46,547 bases of DNA from Clostridium sp. (GTDB lineage: Bacteria; Bacillota; Clostridia; Oscillospirales; Acutalibacteraceae). The notes beneath the pieces are model-generated. The model ran no database searches. It saw nothing but the letters and a program-made list of their open reading frames with translations, and was not told the origin of the DNA. Positions within the stretch are counted from its first letter, which is position 1, and each line of letters opens with the position of its first letter. The position numbers and the translations under genes are program-made. The stretch lies in contig JAMPGU010000017.1 in NCBI GenBank assembly GCA_023663865.1, forward strand, positions 1-46,547, in the 5' to 3' direction. This document shows positions 1 to 8,515 of this stretch, in pieces.

Positions 1-171
1 TTTATAAGCGCCGGCACAGCCGACTTATTCTAATATAGTATACCATTAGAATTTTTTCCCGTCAACAAGTCACGGCAAATCATTTTGTTCAATTCTAAAA
101 TCTTTTTCATTTCTTTGCATATTATGACAATTTACGACAAATACAGACATTTTCACTATACAGCTTTGAAG

Positions 172-213
172 CAAAATAAAACACGGGAGCAGCCGCAAAC
201 GCAGTTACTCCCG
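172..213 (-). terminator. Rho-independent terminator of fumC
   Basis: On the minus strand, 17 bases after the fumC stop, CGGGAG (208-213) pairs with CTCCCG (184-189) around an inner CTGC/GCGG helix. A T-rich tract follows, read across 172-182. Nothing else recognisable was seen in 1-171. Confidence 0.75.
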
Positions 214-229
214 CAGAAATCAAAATATT

Positions 230-1606
230 TTAAACCATTTCTTCCGGATGGAAAACCTCATCAAATTTCTCTTCACTCAAAAAACCCAGCTCAACACAAG
301 CCTGCTTTAAAGAGATATTGTCATTATAAGCTTTTTTTGCAGTTTTTGCCGCATTCTCATATCCGATATAAGGATTAAGTGCCGTAACCAGCATAAGTGA
401 ATTATGAAGATTATTGTACATTTTATCCTTATTCGCAGTGATACCTACAGCACAATTATCATTGAAGCTTACCATAACCTCACTAAGCAGTCTGACCGAC
501 TGTGTGAAATTATAAATGATAACCGGCATAAATACATTCAGTTCGAAATTACCCTGACTGGCAGCAAAGCCAATGGTAGCATCGTTGCCCATTACCTGAA
601 CTGCAACCATAGTTACCGACTCACATTGTGTAGGATTAACCTTACCCGGCATAATGGATGAGCCCGGCTCATTCTCCGGAATTTTTATTTCACCAAGTCC
701 GAGACGAGGTCCGCTGGCAAGCCATCTTACATCATTTGCCATCTTCATCAAATCTGCAGCAAGTGCTTTTAATGCACCATGGGCAAATACAATTTCATCC
801 TTAGAGGTCAATGCATGAAACTTGTTTGGTGCTGTTATAAAGCTTTTACCCGTAATTTGTGATACAGCCTTGGCAACCTCAACATCAAAGCCCTCCGGTG
901 CATTCAGACCGGTACCGACTGCTGTACCGCCAAGGGCAAGCTCTTTCAGCTCAGGCAGAGCAATTTCAAGCAAACGCCTGTCCTTTTCAAGGCTTGTTCT
1001 CCAGCCGCTTATTTCCTGTGAAAAGGTAATCGGAGTTGCATCCTGAAGATGTGTTCTTCCGCTCTTTACGATTCCCTCATTCTCTTTTTCAAGCCTTTTT
1101 AAGGTTTCTGTCAGCTTATCTATTGCAGGAAAGATTTTTTCCTCTATTCCCAGCACAGCCGCAATGCTCATTGCAGTGGGGAATGTATCATTCGAGCTTT
1201 GGCTCATATTAATATCATCATTGGGATGAAGCAGCTTTTTGCCTGCAAGCTCATTGCCTCGATTGGCAATTACCTCATTTGCATTCATATTAGACTGCGT
1301 TCCTGAGCCTGTCTGCCACACAACAAGAGGGAAATGCGCATTGAGTTTTCCCTCCATAACCTCGTCACAAGCCTGTGAAATTGCACACAGCTTCTCGTCT
1401 GTCATTTTTTCAGGTTTGAGTATATGATTCGCAATCGCTGCAGCCTTTTTCAGCACGCCGAAGGCATGTGTAATTTCTCTCGGCATCGTTTCTATCCCTA
1501 CACCGATTTTAAAATTCTCGTGACTGCGTTCAGTCTGCGCTGCCCAGTATTTATCAGCAGGCACCTTTACCTCGCCCATCGAATCGTGTTCAATACGATA
1601 TTCCAT
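230..1606 (-). CDS. fumC: Class II fumarate hydratase
   Basis: Cytosolic, iron-independent fumarase interconverting fumarate and L-malate. The 458-residue length is normal for the class. It carries the superfamily motifs in order: TGSGTQSNMN (about residue 99), SSNDTFPTA (about 137), GRTHLQDATP (about 183, with the proton-relay His) and the lyase signature GSSIMPGKVNPTQ (about 315). Two in-frame ATGs sit at 1612 and 1606. The GGAGG at 1613-1617 abuts the first but lies 6 bases from the second, so 1606 is preferred. It has its own promoter (1670-1698) and terminator, so it is probably monocistronic. In an anaerobe it may run in the reductive direction; that is inference. Confidence 0.96.
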   Translation of the reverse strand: MEYRIEHDSMGEVKVPADKYWAAQTERSHENFKIGVGIETMPREITHAFGVLKKAAAIANHILKPEKMTDEKLCAISQACDEVMEGKLNAHFPLVVWQTGSGTQSNMNANEVIANRGNELAGKKLLHPNDDINMSQSSNDTFPTAMSIAAVLGIEEKIFPAIDKLTETLKRLEKENEGIVKSGRTHLQDATPITFSQEISGWRTSLEKDRRLLEIALPELKELALGGTAVGTGLNAPEGFDVEVAKAVSQITGKSFITAPNKFHALTSKDEIVFAHGALKALAADLMKMANDVRWLASGPRLGLGEIKIPENEPGSSIMPGKVNPTQCESVTMVAVQVMGNDATIGFAASQGNFELNVFMPVIIYNFTQSVRLLSEVMVSFNDNCAVGITANKDKMYNNLHNSLMLVTALNPYIGYENAAKTAKKAYNDNISLKQACVELGFLSEEKFDEVFHPEEMV

Positions 1607-1669
1607 ATTCATCCTCCGTAAATAAGTTTAAAAATCCGATAAGTATCATTTCAATAAAATTCAGTAAAT

Positions 1670-1698
1670 ATTATATATAGTATTTCAAAAGTATTCAA
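1670..1698 (-). promoter_or_regulatory. fumC promoter
   Basis: Minus strand: -35 TTGAAT (1693-1698), 17-base spacer, -10 TATAAT (1670-1675), about 60 bases upstream of the fumC start. This is a near-consensus sigma-A promoter. Confidence 0.7.
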
Positions 1699-1720
1699 TA
1701 AGAATTTGTTAAATATTGTT

Positions 1721-2407
1721 TTACAAGCACTTTAATTCGTTATTGCTAAAATAATATATATTTTCCAGCTTGAAGCCATAATTTCCGCCGGCAGCTGAAA
1801 TATGAGGCTCAAAGGTGAAAAATTTCGAAGACGATAATTTTCGTTTATTTCCCTTCTCCAAATACACACGTTTGATTTTATGGCGTTCAATGGAATGACC
1901 TAAATTTCCATTAAAGTCTAAATTCTTATATCCGCATTTTGTTATGTAATCATTCATCTGATAATAAATATCTTCAAATGTGCTGTCGGGAGCAGCTATA
2001 TCAAAAAGCTTATTATGAAGCTGTTCCTCCATAATAAGTCCATTTTTCCATCCCTCATTTTTTATATCATTTACATTGTTTACTACGCTTCCGTTTTCAA
2101 TCACTATTGTTCTTGCGTAGTCACCCCATATGTGCTTTACCTGCGGGCTAAGGTCAATTGTAATAATATCATTTTTTTGAATAGTATAATCAGCAGTTTT
2201 ATATTTTCTGCCCGATACAGAGACGGTAGTATCCTTGCCTGCAAAAATCAAAGCACCTATGTTATAGTACCAAAAGGAGTCTGCACCAAGCTCCAGCATT
2301 TTCAGTTCACAGCTTTTTCTTATCTCCAGCAGGGACTGACCTGCATAAATATGATTTTTTATATAATCCATTGTCTGCACTGCTATATTTTGAACATCAC
2401 GATTCAT
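1721..2407 (-). CDS. M24 family metallopeptidase-like protein
   Basis: A compact 228-residue pita-bread fold protein related to Xaa-Pro and methionine aminopeptidases. All five dinuclear-metal ligands of the family are present: D85 (in TIDLSP), D96 (in WGDYART), H171 (in LGHSIE), E200 (in FEPH) and E215 (in KLENIYYF). It should therefore be metal-binding and catalytically competent. It lacks the N-terminal creatinase domain of typical aminopeptidase P, so the substrate cannot be assigned. The start is ambiguous: ATG 2407, GTG 2410 and GTG 2419 are in frame, with GGAG just upstream at about 2420-2423. It lies 43 bases behind the HD phosphohydrolase gene and is probably cotranscribed with it. 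Confidence 0.8.
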   Translation of the reverse strand: MNRDVQNIAVQTMDYIKNHIYAGQSLLEIRKSCELKMLELGADSFWYYNIGALIFAGKDTTVSVSGRKYKTADYTIQKNDIITIDLSPQVKHIWGDYARTIVIENGSVVNNVNDIKNEGWKNGLIMEEQLHNKLFDIAAPDSTFEDIYYQMNDYITKCGYKNLDFNGNLGHSIERHKIKRVYLEKGNKRKLSSSKFFTFEPHISAAGGNYGFKLENIYYFSNNELKCL

Positions 2408-2450
2408 CACTGCCAACACTCCGATTTCTATTCACTCCTAACTTATGCTT

Positions 2451-3089
2451 CTAAAAATCATTTCCGTCCCATTCATTATAAAATGTATCTATAAATTCCT
2501 GCATATATTCCGTGCGTTTTTCTGCTATTTTTCGTCCGCTGTCCGTATTCATTAAATCCTTTAACAAAAACAGCTTTTCATAAAAATGATTAATCGTAGT
2601 GCTGTTGCTTTTTTTATATTCATCCTCTGTCATATTCAAATCAGGCGGTATATTCGGATTATGCATCTGTCGGTTTCTGCTGCCGCCATAGGCAAAGGCT
2701 CTGGCAATACCTAACGCACCGATAGCATCCAGTCTGTCCGCATCCTGTACAATTTTCCCCTCAATTGTATCAGACTGCTCTGTATTGCACCCTTTAAAAG
2801 AAACAGTACTTATTGCATTTATAACATTATCTATAACAGCTTCATCAAAATTAAGCACAGCAAGAATTTTTCTTGCATTGGAATAATCGGAGGTTTTAAA
2901 CAGCTTATAATCATCAGCATCATGAAGGAGAGCCACAAGAGCGGTTACCAGCAAATCGCAGCTTTCATTTTCAGCAATTTTCATTGCATTATTATAAACA
3001 CGAATACTATGCCAGTAATCATGACCGCTGTATTCCTCTTTAAATAGTTCCTTCAAACAGCCCTTAACCTTTTCAATCTTATCTTCCAT
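2451..3089 (-). CDS. HD domain phosphohydrolase
   Basis: A 212-residue stand-alone HD-superfamily protein of the YedJ-like type. The metal-binding pattern is complete: H27 (in DYWHSIRV), H56-D57 (in LLHDADD) and D116 (in VQDADRLDAIGALG), the last in the family's characteristic context. Members hydrolyse phosphoesters, often on nucleotides; the substrate here is unknown. No signal peptide is visible, so it is probably cytosolic. AGGGAGC lies just upstream of the ATG. It is the first gene of a short operon with the M24 peptidase-like gene. No clear promoter was picked out upstream. Confidence 0.88.
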   Translation of the reverse strand: MEDKIEKVKGCLKELFKEEYSGHDYWHSIRVYNNAMKIAENESCDLLVTALVALLHDADDYKLFKTSDYSNARKILAVLNFDEAVIDNVINAISTVSFKGCNTEQSDTIEGKIVQDADRLDAIGALGIARAFAYGGSRNRQMHNPNIPPDLNMTEDEYKKSNSTTINHFYEKLFLLKDLMNTDSGRKIAEKRTEYMQEFIDTFYNEWDGNDF

Positions 3090-3261
3090 TATGCTCCCTG
3101 TATCAGCGATGCTTTTTATTTATTTTTGTATTATAAACAGCACGCTTTATTTGCAGTATAATCTGTCATCACCTATGCCAATTTGATTGCCATAAGTATG
3201 AAGAAAAAAAATTTTTTTAATTTTTTGTGTTACCTTTTTTGATTATTTTAACTATATATAT

Positions 3262-3462
3262 GAGAGCAAAAGGATTAAAGGAATATTTATCCTTACTCTC
3301 ACTGCTTTGTTAGGCATATCATTAAAGGGGAGCATCCACTGTTACTGACGACATTGGATGCTCGACTCCCCTGACAAAATCAGCACATTACTATATAACA
3401 GCTACCTTCCAAGGGCACCTGTCTCCTTTACCTTTTTTATGGTAAGGAGCGGGTGCCCTTGC
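3262..3462 (+). ncRNA. Candidate structured RNA in gene-free gap (no known family)
   Basis: The 373-bp gap 3090-3462 has no convincing ORF but holds three ordered hairpins. The first pairs GAGAG/AAGGAT with ATCCTT/CTCTC (about 3261-3301). The second pairs GGGGAG and CATCCA with TGGATG and CTCCCC (about 3327-3377). The third is the strong terminator at 3411-3461. A weak -35/-10 pair, TTACCT with 17 bases to TATATA, lies just upstream on the plus strand. Together these could be a roughly 200-nt transcript ending at the terminator. No match to tmRNA, RNase P, SRP or a riboswitch consensus was recognised. The alternative is unrelated hairpins plus the terminator of the convergent gene. Confidence 0.25.
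3411..3461. terminator. Strong hairpin terminator downstream of the HprK-like gene
   Basis: AAGGGCACC pairs with GGTGCCCTT, and an inner CTCCTTTACC/GGTAAGGAG helix extends the stem. The hairpin lies 2 bases beyond the stop of the minus-strand HprK-like gene. On the plus strand it is followed by a short T-rich stretch, so it could also end a rightward transcript. Confidence 0.7.
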
Positions 3463-4173
3463 TTATTTTATCATAGCGCTGCAGGAGGTATCCACTGCCT
3501 CCTGGCTTATATTACAACCAAGTTCATACAACGGCACTTTTGCGAAAATGCCCTCAATAACATCAAACAGCTTATCCATATCTGCACTGGTCAGCTTTCT
3601 TACTGTTTGAGAAAAGATGTTAAAGACAGCCTTGCTGGTTTCTGCTTTCTTTATCCAGTTTGTTTCACTGCGCTCCAAAAAGCATATTCCCGCAAGCTCT
3701 ACCACCTTTGGTGTTGAATAATCATACTTTCCGCTGAAGGGTGTACCGCAGGCATAGACCTTGCCGTCAATAAATCTTATCGCAGGCTTATCATCATTCA
3801 GTATATATGCTCTGTCACCAAAACGTTCCAGCCAAAGCTGCGTATGTGTGGATTTACCTGTTCCGCTGTCTGCCGAAAAGGCATAAGCATAATCATCAAC
3901 AACAATACAGGAGGAATGCAAAAGAATACCATCATACTTCAAAAGCTCTGTATAGAAATCAGCACCGGTCAGCATATACTCCCAGTCATCCTGCCTAAGC
4001 TCCGGATGCTCTGCCATTGCCGCTTCGATACGTGCATCCGTAATATCAATGGTAATATCTATATCTTGATTTTCACTTTGATTTTGTGACAGATATGCTC
4101 TGCCCTGCTTTTCTGTTCTTCCCCGCGGATTAATGATGTTAACCTTTAATCCGGCGATATCATATATTGCCAT
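3463..4173 (-). CDS. HprK-related P-loop ATPase/kinase-like protein
   Basis: A 236-residue protein resembling the C-terminal catalytic half of HPr kinase/phosphorylase and the PEP carboxykinase-like fold. It has the LHSS motif (85-88), Walker A SADSGTGKST (100-109), NDDKP (126-130) and a GTPFSGK motif (143-149). It lacks the N-terminal domain of true HprK and there is no ptsH nearby, so it is not the CcpA-pathway kinase. Related stand-alone proteins are often annotated as hypothetical or occur near peptide-modification genes; no precursor peptide or PqqD-like gene was seen here. AAGGTGG lies 6 bases before the ATG. It is followed directly by a strong terminator. Confidence 0.7.
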   Translation of the reverse strand: MAIYDIAGLKVNIINPRGRTEKQGRAYLSQNQSENQDIDITIDITDARIEAAMAEHPELRQDDWEYMLTGADFYTELLKYDGILLHSSCIVVDDYAYAFSADSGTGKSTHTQLWLERFGDRAYILNDDKPAIRFIDGKVYACGTPFSGKYDYSTPKVVELAGICFLERSETNWIKKAETSKAVFNIFSQTVRKLTSADMDKLFDVIEGIFAKVPLYELGCNISQEAVDTSCSAMIK

Positions 4174-4286
4174 AAGCCCACCTTATAAAATGCATTATTT
4201 CTTACCTCAGTATAAACTATCAAAGGTTTTTTAGCAAGTAAGATTTGCATTTTATCATTTATCCGAAACAAATTTAATATTAACTA

Positions 4287-4341
4287 TTGACAATTGCGAA
4301 CATCTGTTCTATTATATTTATAGTTTATAGAACATTTGTTC
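4287..4341 (+). promoter_or_regulatory. dinB promoter with two LexA (SOS) boxes
   Basis: -35 TTGACA (4287-4292), 17-base spacer, -10 TATTAT (4310-4315). Two sites fit the Gram-positive LexA pattern GAAC-N4-GTTC: CGAACATCTGTTCT (4297-4310) inside the spacer and AGAACATTTGTTCT (4329-4342) just downstream of the -10. Both would block RNA polymerase when bound, so dinB should be induced by DNA damage. Confidence 0.92.
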
Positions 4342-4354
4342 TTTGGGTGATATT

Positions 4355-5587
4355 ATGAAAAAAGAAATACTGCATATTGACTGTAATAAATTTTATGCAA
4401 GCGTGGAGTGCTATCTCCATCCTGAGCTTAGAAATAAGCCTGTAGCTGTTGGCGGAAGTGAAAAATCAAGGCACGGAATCATTCTGACGAAAAATGAAAT
4501 CGCCGCCAAATATGGCTTATATGCCGGTGAGCCCTTATGGCAGGCTCGGCAGAAGTGTCCTGACCTTATCATTGTGCCGCCGAACTTCCCTGTTTATATA
4601 GAGTTCTCAAAACGAGTGCATAAAATTTTTGAGGACTATACTGATTTGATTGAGCCCTTCGGGCTTGATGAATGCTGGCTGGATGTAACCGGTGATTGGT
4701 TCAAGTCAGGTGCAGAAATTGCAGAAGAAATACGACAGCGTGTAAAAAAAGAAATCGGCATAACAGTCAGCATCGGGGTCAGCTTTAACAAAATTTTTGC
4801 AAAGCTCGGCTCTGATTACAAAAAGCCGGATGCCATAACGGTTATATCTAAAGAAAATTACAAGGACATTGTGTGGCCCCTGCCCTGCAATGATTTGCTT
4901 ATGGTAGGAAGAGCTACCACCAAAAAATTGAATTCTTACGGCATTTACACAATTGGTGATTTAGCTAATGCGGACAGCAAGTTTCTCCACAGCCTATTTG
5001 GTAAAAACGGAGATATGTTGAGACGCTATGCCAGAGGAGAGGACACTGCTCCGGTACGCCATATGAATTTGTCAAGAGAAATTAAAAGCATTGGCAATTC
5101 AACCACAACACCAAGAGATTTGACAAATGATAATGACGTTAAGGTGGTATTCACCGTATTGGCGGAAAGTGTGGCAAGGCGAATGCGGGAGCATAATCTG
5201 AAAGGCGTTACGCTGACAATATCGGTAAGAGACAGTCAGCTTGAAACCTTTACACGGCAATGCAAAATGCCCTGTCCTACCAGCGTCAGCAATGAATTTG
5301 TTAAATATGCCATGAAATTATTCAAAGCAAATTATGATTGGGGTAAGCCCATAAGAAGTGTGGGTATAAGCGTCACTGACTTTGATTATGACAATGTACC
5401 GCAGTTTGATTTAAGCGGAACAGTAGAAAAACGAGAAAAGCTGGAAAGGCTGGAGCTGGCAGTGGACAAGCTGAAAGACAAGTACGGAAATTACTGTGTG
5501 CAAAAAGGCACTGTTCTTTGTGACAAGGGTCTTAGCCATTTCAACCTCTTTGAAGAACACACGATACACCCTGTGTCGGTTATGTAA
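4355..5587 (+). CDS. dinB: DNA polymerase IV (Y-family, DinB/ImuB-like)
   Basis: Error-prone translesion polymerase acting in the SOS response. The palm metal ligands are visible: D9 in HIDCNKFYASVE and D105-E106 in GLDECWLD. The family usually has SIDEAxLD there, so this is a variant form. Y14 falls at the steric-gate position, often Phe. Fingers, thumb (helix-hairpin-helix around GIYTIGDLA) and a little-finger domain follow, giving 410 residues, normal for the family. A TTG at 4343 is in frame, but GGGTGA lies 5 bases before the ATG at 4355, so that start is chosen. Two LexA boxes control it. It ends at a bidirectional terminator shared with the methyltransferase gene. Confidence 0.94.
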   Translation: MKKEILHIDCNKFYASVECYLHPELRNKPVAVGGSEKSRHGIILTKNEIAAKYGLYAGEPLWQARQKCPDLIIVPPNFPVYIEFSKRVHKIFEDYTDLIEPFGLDECWLDVTGDWFKSGAEIAEEIRQRVKKEIGITVSIGVSFNKIFAKLGSDYKKPDAITVISKENYKDIVWPLPCNDLLMVGRATTKKLNSYGIYTIGDLANADSKFLHSLFGKNGDMLRRYARGEDTAPVRHMNLSREIKSIGNSTTTPRDLTNDNDVKVVFTVLAESVARRMREHNLKGVTLTISVRDSQLETFTRQCKMPCPTSVSNEFVKYAMKLFKANYDWGKPIRSVGISVTDFDYDNVPQFDLSGTVEKREKLERLELAVDKLKDKYGNYCVQKGTVLCDKGLSHFNLFEEHTIHPVSVM

Positions 5588-5640
5588 AAAGTTCATCCAA
5601 TATAGCCGGCTCTTAGGCTGTCGATAAGCACCCCTAACCA

Positions 5641-5694
5641 CACAAAAGCCACCTGATTTGATGTTCAGGTGGCTTTTGTGCATTTTATTTTTTT
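5641..5694. terminator. Bidirectional terminator between dinB and the methyltransferase gene
   Basis: CACAAAAGCCACCTGA pairs with TCAGGTGGCTTTTGTG (5641-5680), a 16-bp stem followed by a T-rich tract on the plus strand. The stop codon of the minus-strand methyltransferase gene lies inside that tract. Confidence 0.85.
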
Positions 5695-6455
5695 GCAAGG
5701 AAAAACAATCGGTGAAACTTGAAAATAACCTCGCCGTTTTTCTGTGCTTTATATACCCTTTTCACTTCGGACAGAATATCCTTTTCAAACTCTTTTTTAT
5801 CGGCATCATCAAGCTGCTCCAGATAGGGCTTCAAGCCTGTTGATTTATACCATTCAACGATGCTTTCCTGTGAGGGCAGACGATGATGATAAATTGTTTT
5901 CCACATAGAAAAGTCCGATGAAATATCGAAAAGGATGTCAAAATATTCATCCTCGGTTAAATAGTAGAATTCTCTTTTAACGCTGAGTTTACTGCTCCAT
6001 TTTTCATTTGTGCTGACCTCAGACACAATGGTATGCATAGGCATTTCATATTGTGCAGGCATTTGTACCGCCAGTACTCCGCCGGGATTTAAAACACGCA
6101 TCATATCCCTTAAAAGCTTTTTGTGTTCCGGCACCCACTGAATACAGGCATTAGAAAAAACGATATCAAACTTACCCTCCAGCTTATTAAAATCCTTTGA
6201 AGCGTCAAAGAGCATAAAATCAATATCTTTATAATCTGCCTTCGCTTTCTCTATCATATTCGGTGAAAAATCAACACCTAAAACGTATGCATCAGGATAT
6301 CGCTTTTTCAGCTGAGCTGTACTGTTTCCCGGACCACAACCGATATCAATGATTCTTTGCGGCTCTTTTACAGTAATTCTGTTGACTAAGTCGATAGAGG
6401 GCTGCGTTCTCTCCGCCTTGAACTTCAAATACTGTTCACTATTCCAGTCACTCAT
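5685..6455 (-). CDS. SAM-dependent methyltransferase, Tam-like
   Basis: A 256-residue class I methyltransferase. The N-terminus (SDWNSEQYLKF...RTQPS), the SAM loop DIGCGPGNST, VDFSPNMIEKA and the later SNACIQWVPEH stretch match the trans-aconitate 2-methyltransferase group. That enzyme methylates trans-aconitate, a by-product that inhibits aconitase. Family membership is strong; the exact substrate is inference. GGAGG (6463-6467) precedes two adjacent ATGs (6458 and 6455); the second has the better spacing and matches the family N-terminus. It lies about 60 bases after the coiled-coil membrane protein gene and may be the last gene of the leu transcript. Confidence 0.78.
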   Translation of the reverse strand: MSDWNSEQYLKFKAERTQPSIDLVNRITVKEPQRIIDIGCGPGNSTAQLKKRYPDAYVLGVDFSPNMIEKAKADYKDIDFMLFDASKDFNKLEGKFDIVFSNACIQWVPEHKKLLRDMMRVLNPGGVLAVQMPAQYEMPMHTIVSEVSTNEKWSSKLSVKREFYYLTEDEYFDILFDISSDFSMWKTIYHHRLPSQESIVEWYKSTGLKPYLEQLDDADKKEFEKDILSEVKRVYKAQKNGEVIFKFHRLFFLAKK

Positions 6456-6514
6456 CATATCACCTCCGTATAAAATAAAGCCGAAAATCAACGCAATAAT
6501 TTTCAGCTTTATAT

Positions 6515-7186
6515 TTACTTTAAATTCGCTTGATGCTTTTTTTCTGCTTCAGCCAACTTAGCAGCTTTATCTGCCTTTGCTTTCTCAATTTCTTTATTAT
6601 ATTCTTCTATATCCTTTTGGAAGTTATCCACTCTGCTTTGAACAATATTCATTTGCAGCTGGTAATCCTCCAATGCCGTTTGAGAAGCCCCGGATGCTTT
6701 CATATTATCCAGCTCATTCTGCATAAGCGCGAGTTTATCCTCATCCTCTTTTTTGCTCTTTTCGAACACTCTTATAACAGCTTCATCATTTTTTATAATA
6801 TTGTCATACGTTTCGTTTATCTTGTCGCATTCCTTACGATAACGTTCATTTTCCGCATCATTATTTGATGACGCGGGAGAATTTTTTTCATTCTTCGGAC
6901 TATCAGTAACAACAGAGTTTTCAGTTGTCCTTTCGGTTGTTTTTACTGTCCTGTCATCATTTGAAGCTGCTTCTTTCTCATCGTCGGTTACAGATTCATT
7001 CTGCGTCTTTGATAAAGAAGAAGTATACGATGAAGATGTTTTGGTGCTGCTCAAATTCTCCTCCGCATTACCTTTTGAATGATGCACCATAAAAACAACA
7101 AAACCAATTATCAGTACAAGAAAAACAATGAAACAGATTATAAAAATGTTCACCTGCTTTTCTTCTGTCACTCTGCCCTTTTTCAT
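6515..7186 (-). CDS. Single-pass membrane protein with extracytoplasmic coiled coil
   Basis: Function not recognised. The 223-residue protein starts with a short basic N-terminus and one membrane helix (about 13-34, rich in Ile/Phe/Val). A Ser/Thr/Asn-rich low-complexity linker follows (about 40-115). The C-terminal half is highly charged and strongly predicted by eye as a long coiled coil (about 118-222, Glu/Lys/Ala heptads). The N-in, C-out orientation is inferred from the positive inside charge. It starts 21 bases after leuB stops and so probably rides on the leu transcript. It may be a cell-envelope or scaffold protein; there is no catalytic motif. Confidence 0.6.
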   Translation of the reverse strand: MKKGRVTEEKQVNIFIICFIVFLVLIIGFVVFMVHHSKGNAEENLSSTKTSSSYTSSLSKTQNESVTDDEKEAASNDDRTVKTTERTTENSVVTDSPKNEKNSPASSNNDAENERYRKECDKINETYDNIIKNDEAVIRVFEKSKKEDEDKLALMQNELDNMKASGASQTALEDYQLQMNIVQSRVDNFQKDIEEYNKEIEKAKADKAAKLAEAEKKHQANLK

Positions 7187-7207
7187 ATCCTACTCCAATG
7201 CCGTTAT

Positions 7208-8278
7208 TTATAAAAGCTCTGCAACAACATCACCCATCTGAGAGGTGTTTACGGTTTCCAGTCCGTCCTCTGCAATATCAGGGGTTCTAACCTTTGTAAG
7301 TGCAGCATCAACTGCTTTTTCGATTGCATCAGCAGCCTCACTCTCGCCAAGGCTGTATCTGAGCATCATTGCACCGGAAAGAATGGTTGCCAGCGGATTT
7401 GCTTTACCCTGACCTGCAATATCAGGTGCTGAGCCGTGAATTGGTTCATACATACCGAATGTACCCTCTGCCAAAGAAGCGGAAGCCAGCATACCGATAG
7501 AGCCTGAAATCATGGAAGCCTCGTCGGACAAAATATCTCCGAAAATATTTGAGGTAACAATTGTATCAAACTGATTTGGATTGCGGACAAGCTGCATAGC
7601 GCAGTTATCAACATACATATAAGAAATTTCAACCTCAGGGAAATCCTTACCCACTTCCTCCATAACCTTTCTCCAAAGCTTTGAGGAATCAAGGACATTT
7701 GCCTTATCTACACAGGTAAGCTTCTTTCCGCGCTTCATAGCATATTCAAAGCCTGCCTTAACAATTCGCTTAATCTCAGGATAAGTATAGCGCTCCGTAT
7801 CATATGCACCGACAACGCCGTCCTTTTCATAGGTTCCACGATCACCGAAATAAATGCCGCCGGTAAGCTCGCGAACAATGAGAATATCAAGCTCGTCACC
7901 GATAATCTCTGCCTTTAAAGGAGAAGCCGCTTTCAGCGGAGCAAAAATCTTTGCAGGACGAAGATTGGCAAATAAACCAAGGGATTCACGAATGGCAAGA
8001 AGACCCTTTTCAGGTCTGATTTCACTTGGCAGTGTGTCCCACTTCGGTCCACCTACAGAGCCGAGAAGAACTGCGTCACTTGCCTTGCAAGCCACTTCCG
8101 TTTCCTTTGGATACGGCACACCATACTCATCAATAGCTGCACCGCCCAAAAGCTGATAATCATAATCAAGCTTAAAGCCGAATTTTTCGCCTGCCTTATC
8201 AAGCACCTTTATACATTCATCAACAATCTCAGGGCCGATTCCATCACCCTTTAATACAGTAATTTTATAGTTGTTCAT
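7208..8278 (-). CDS. leuB: 3-isopropylmalate dehydrogenase
   Basis: NAD-dependent oxidative decarboxylation of 3-isopropylmalate, the third step of leucine synthesis. The 356-residue length is normal. Substrate-binding Arg residues are at R98, R108 and R136 (in [11 protein letters not shown]). Y143 and K192 are the catalytic pair, and D224, D248 and D252 are metal ligands. The NAD loop reads [22 protein letters not shown] precedes the ATG. It lies downstream of leuA and a 70-aa gene in a T-box-controlled operon. leuC and leuD (isopropylmalate isomerase) are not in this window. Confidence 0.97.
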   Translation of the reverse strand: MNNYKITVLKGDGIGPEIVDECIKVLDKAGEKFGFKLDYDYQLLGGAAIDEYGVPYPKETEVACKASDAVLLGSVGGPKWDTLPSEIRPEKGLLAIRESLGLFANLRPAKIFAPLKAASPLKAEIIGDELDILIVRELTGGIYFGDRGTYEKDGVVGAYDTERYTYPEIKRIVKAGFEYAMKRGKKLTCVDKANVLDSSKLWRKVMEEVGKDFPEVEISYMYVDNCAMQLVRNPNQFDTIVTSNIFGDILSDEASMISGSIGMLASASLAEGTFGMYEPIHGSAPDIAGQGKANPLATILSGAMMLRYSLGESEAADAIEKAVDAALTKVRTPDIAEDGLETVNTSQMGDVVAELL

Positions 8279-8290
8279 AGTTTCCTCCGA

Positions 8291-8503
8291 TTAATCTATA
8301 AAAATTTTTATAATACTTACTATTACTCCAGCACCGATTACAATTGCAATTGATATTATAAAGTCCCTGATACTGCCTTTTATACTTTCAACACTGTTAT
8401 CTCTGTTCTTTTTAATATTCTTCAGCAGCTTAACAATTGCAATCACCATATCAATAACAGCAAAAACAAGTACTAAGATTAAAACATATTTTAATACAAT
8501 CAT
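8291..8503 (-). CDS. Small two-helix membrane protein in the leu operon
   Basis: Not recognised. The 70-residue protein has two hydrophobic helices (about 4-25 and 47-68) joined by a short basic, Asn/Lys-rich loop, so it should sit in the membrane as a hairpin. It begins 12 bases after the leuA stop and ends 12 bases before leuB, which argues that it is translated as part of the operon. The ribosome site is weak (GGTG). A role in leucine metabolism is not shown by the sequence. It could be a transporter accessory or simply a passenger gene. Confidence 0.55.
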   Translation of the reverse strand: MIVLKYVLILVLVFAVIDMVIAIVKLLKNIKKNRDNSVESIKGSIRDFIISIAIVIGAGVIVSIIKIFID

Positions 8504-8515
8504 CTGACTGCACCG

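Noticed and set aside
3463..4173. Genuine HPr kinase/phosphorylase (hprK)
   Set aside because: The N-terminal domain is missing and there is no ptsH or lgt neighbour; only the P-loop kinase half is similar.
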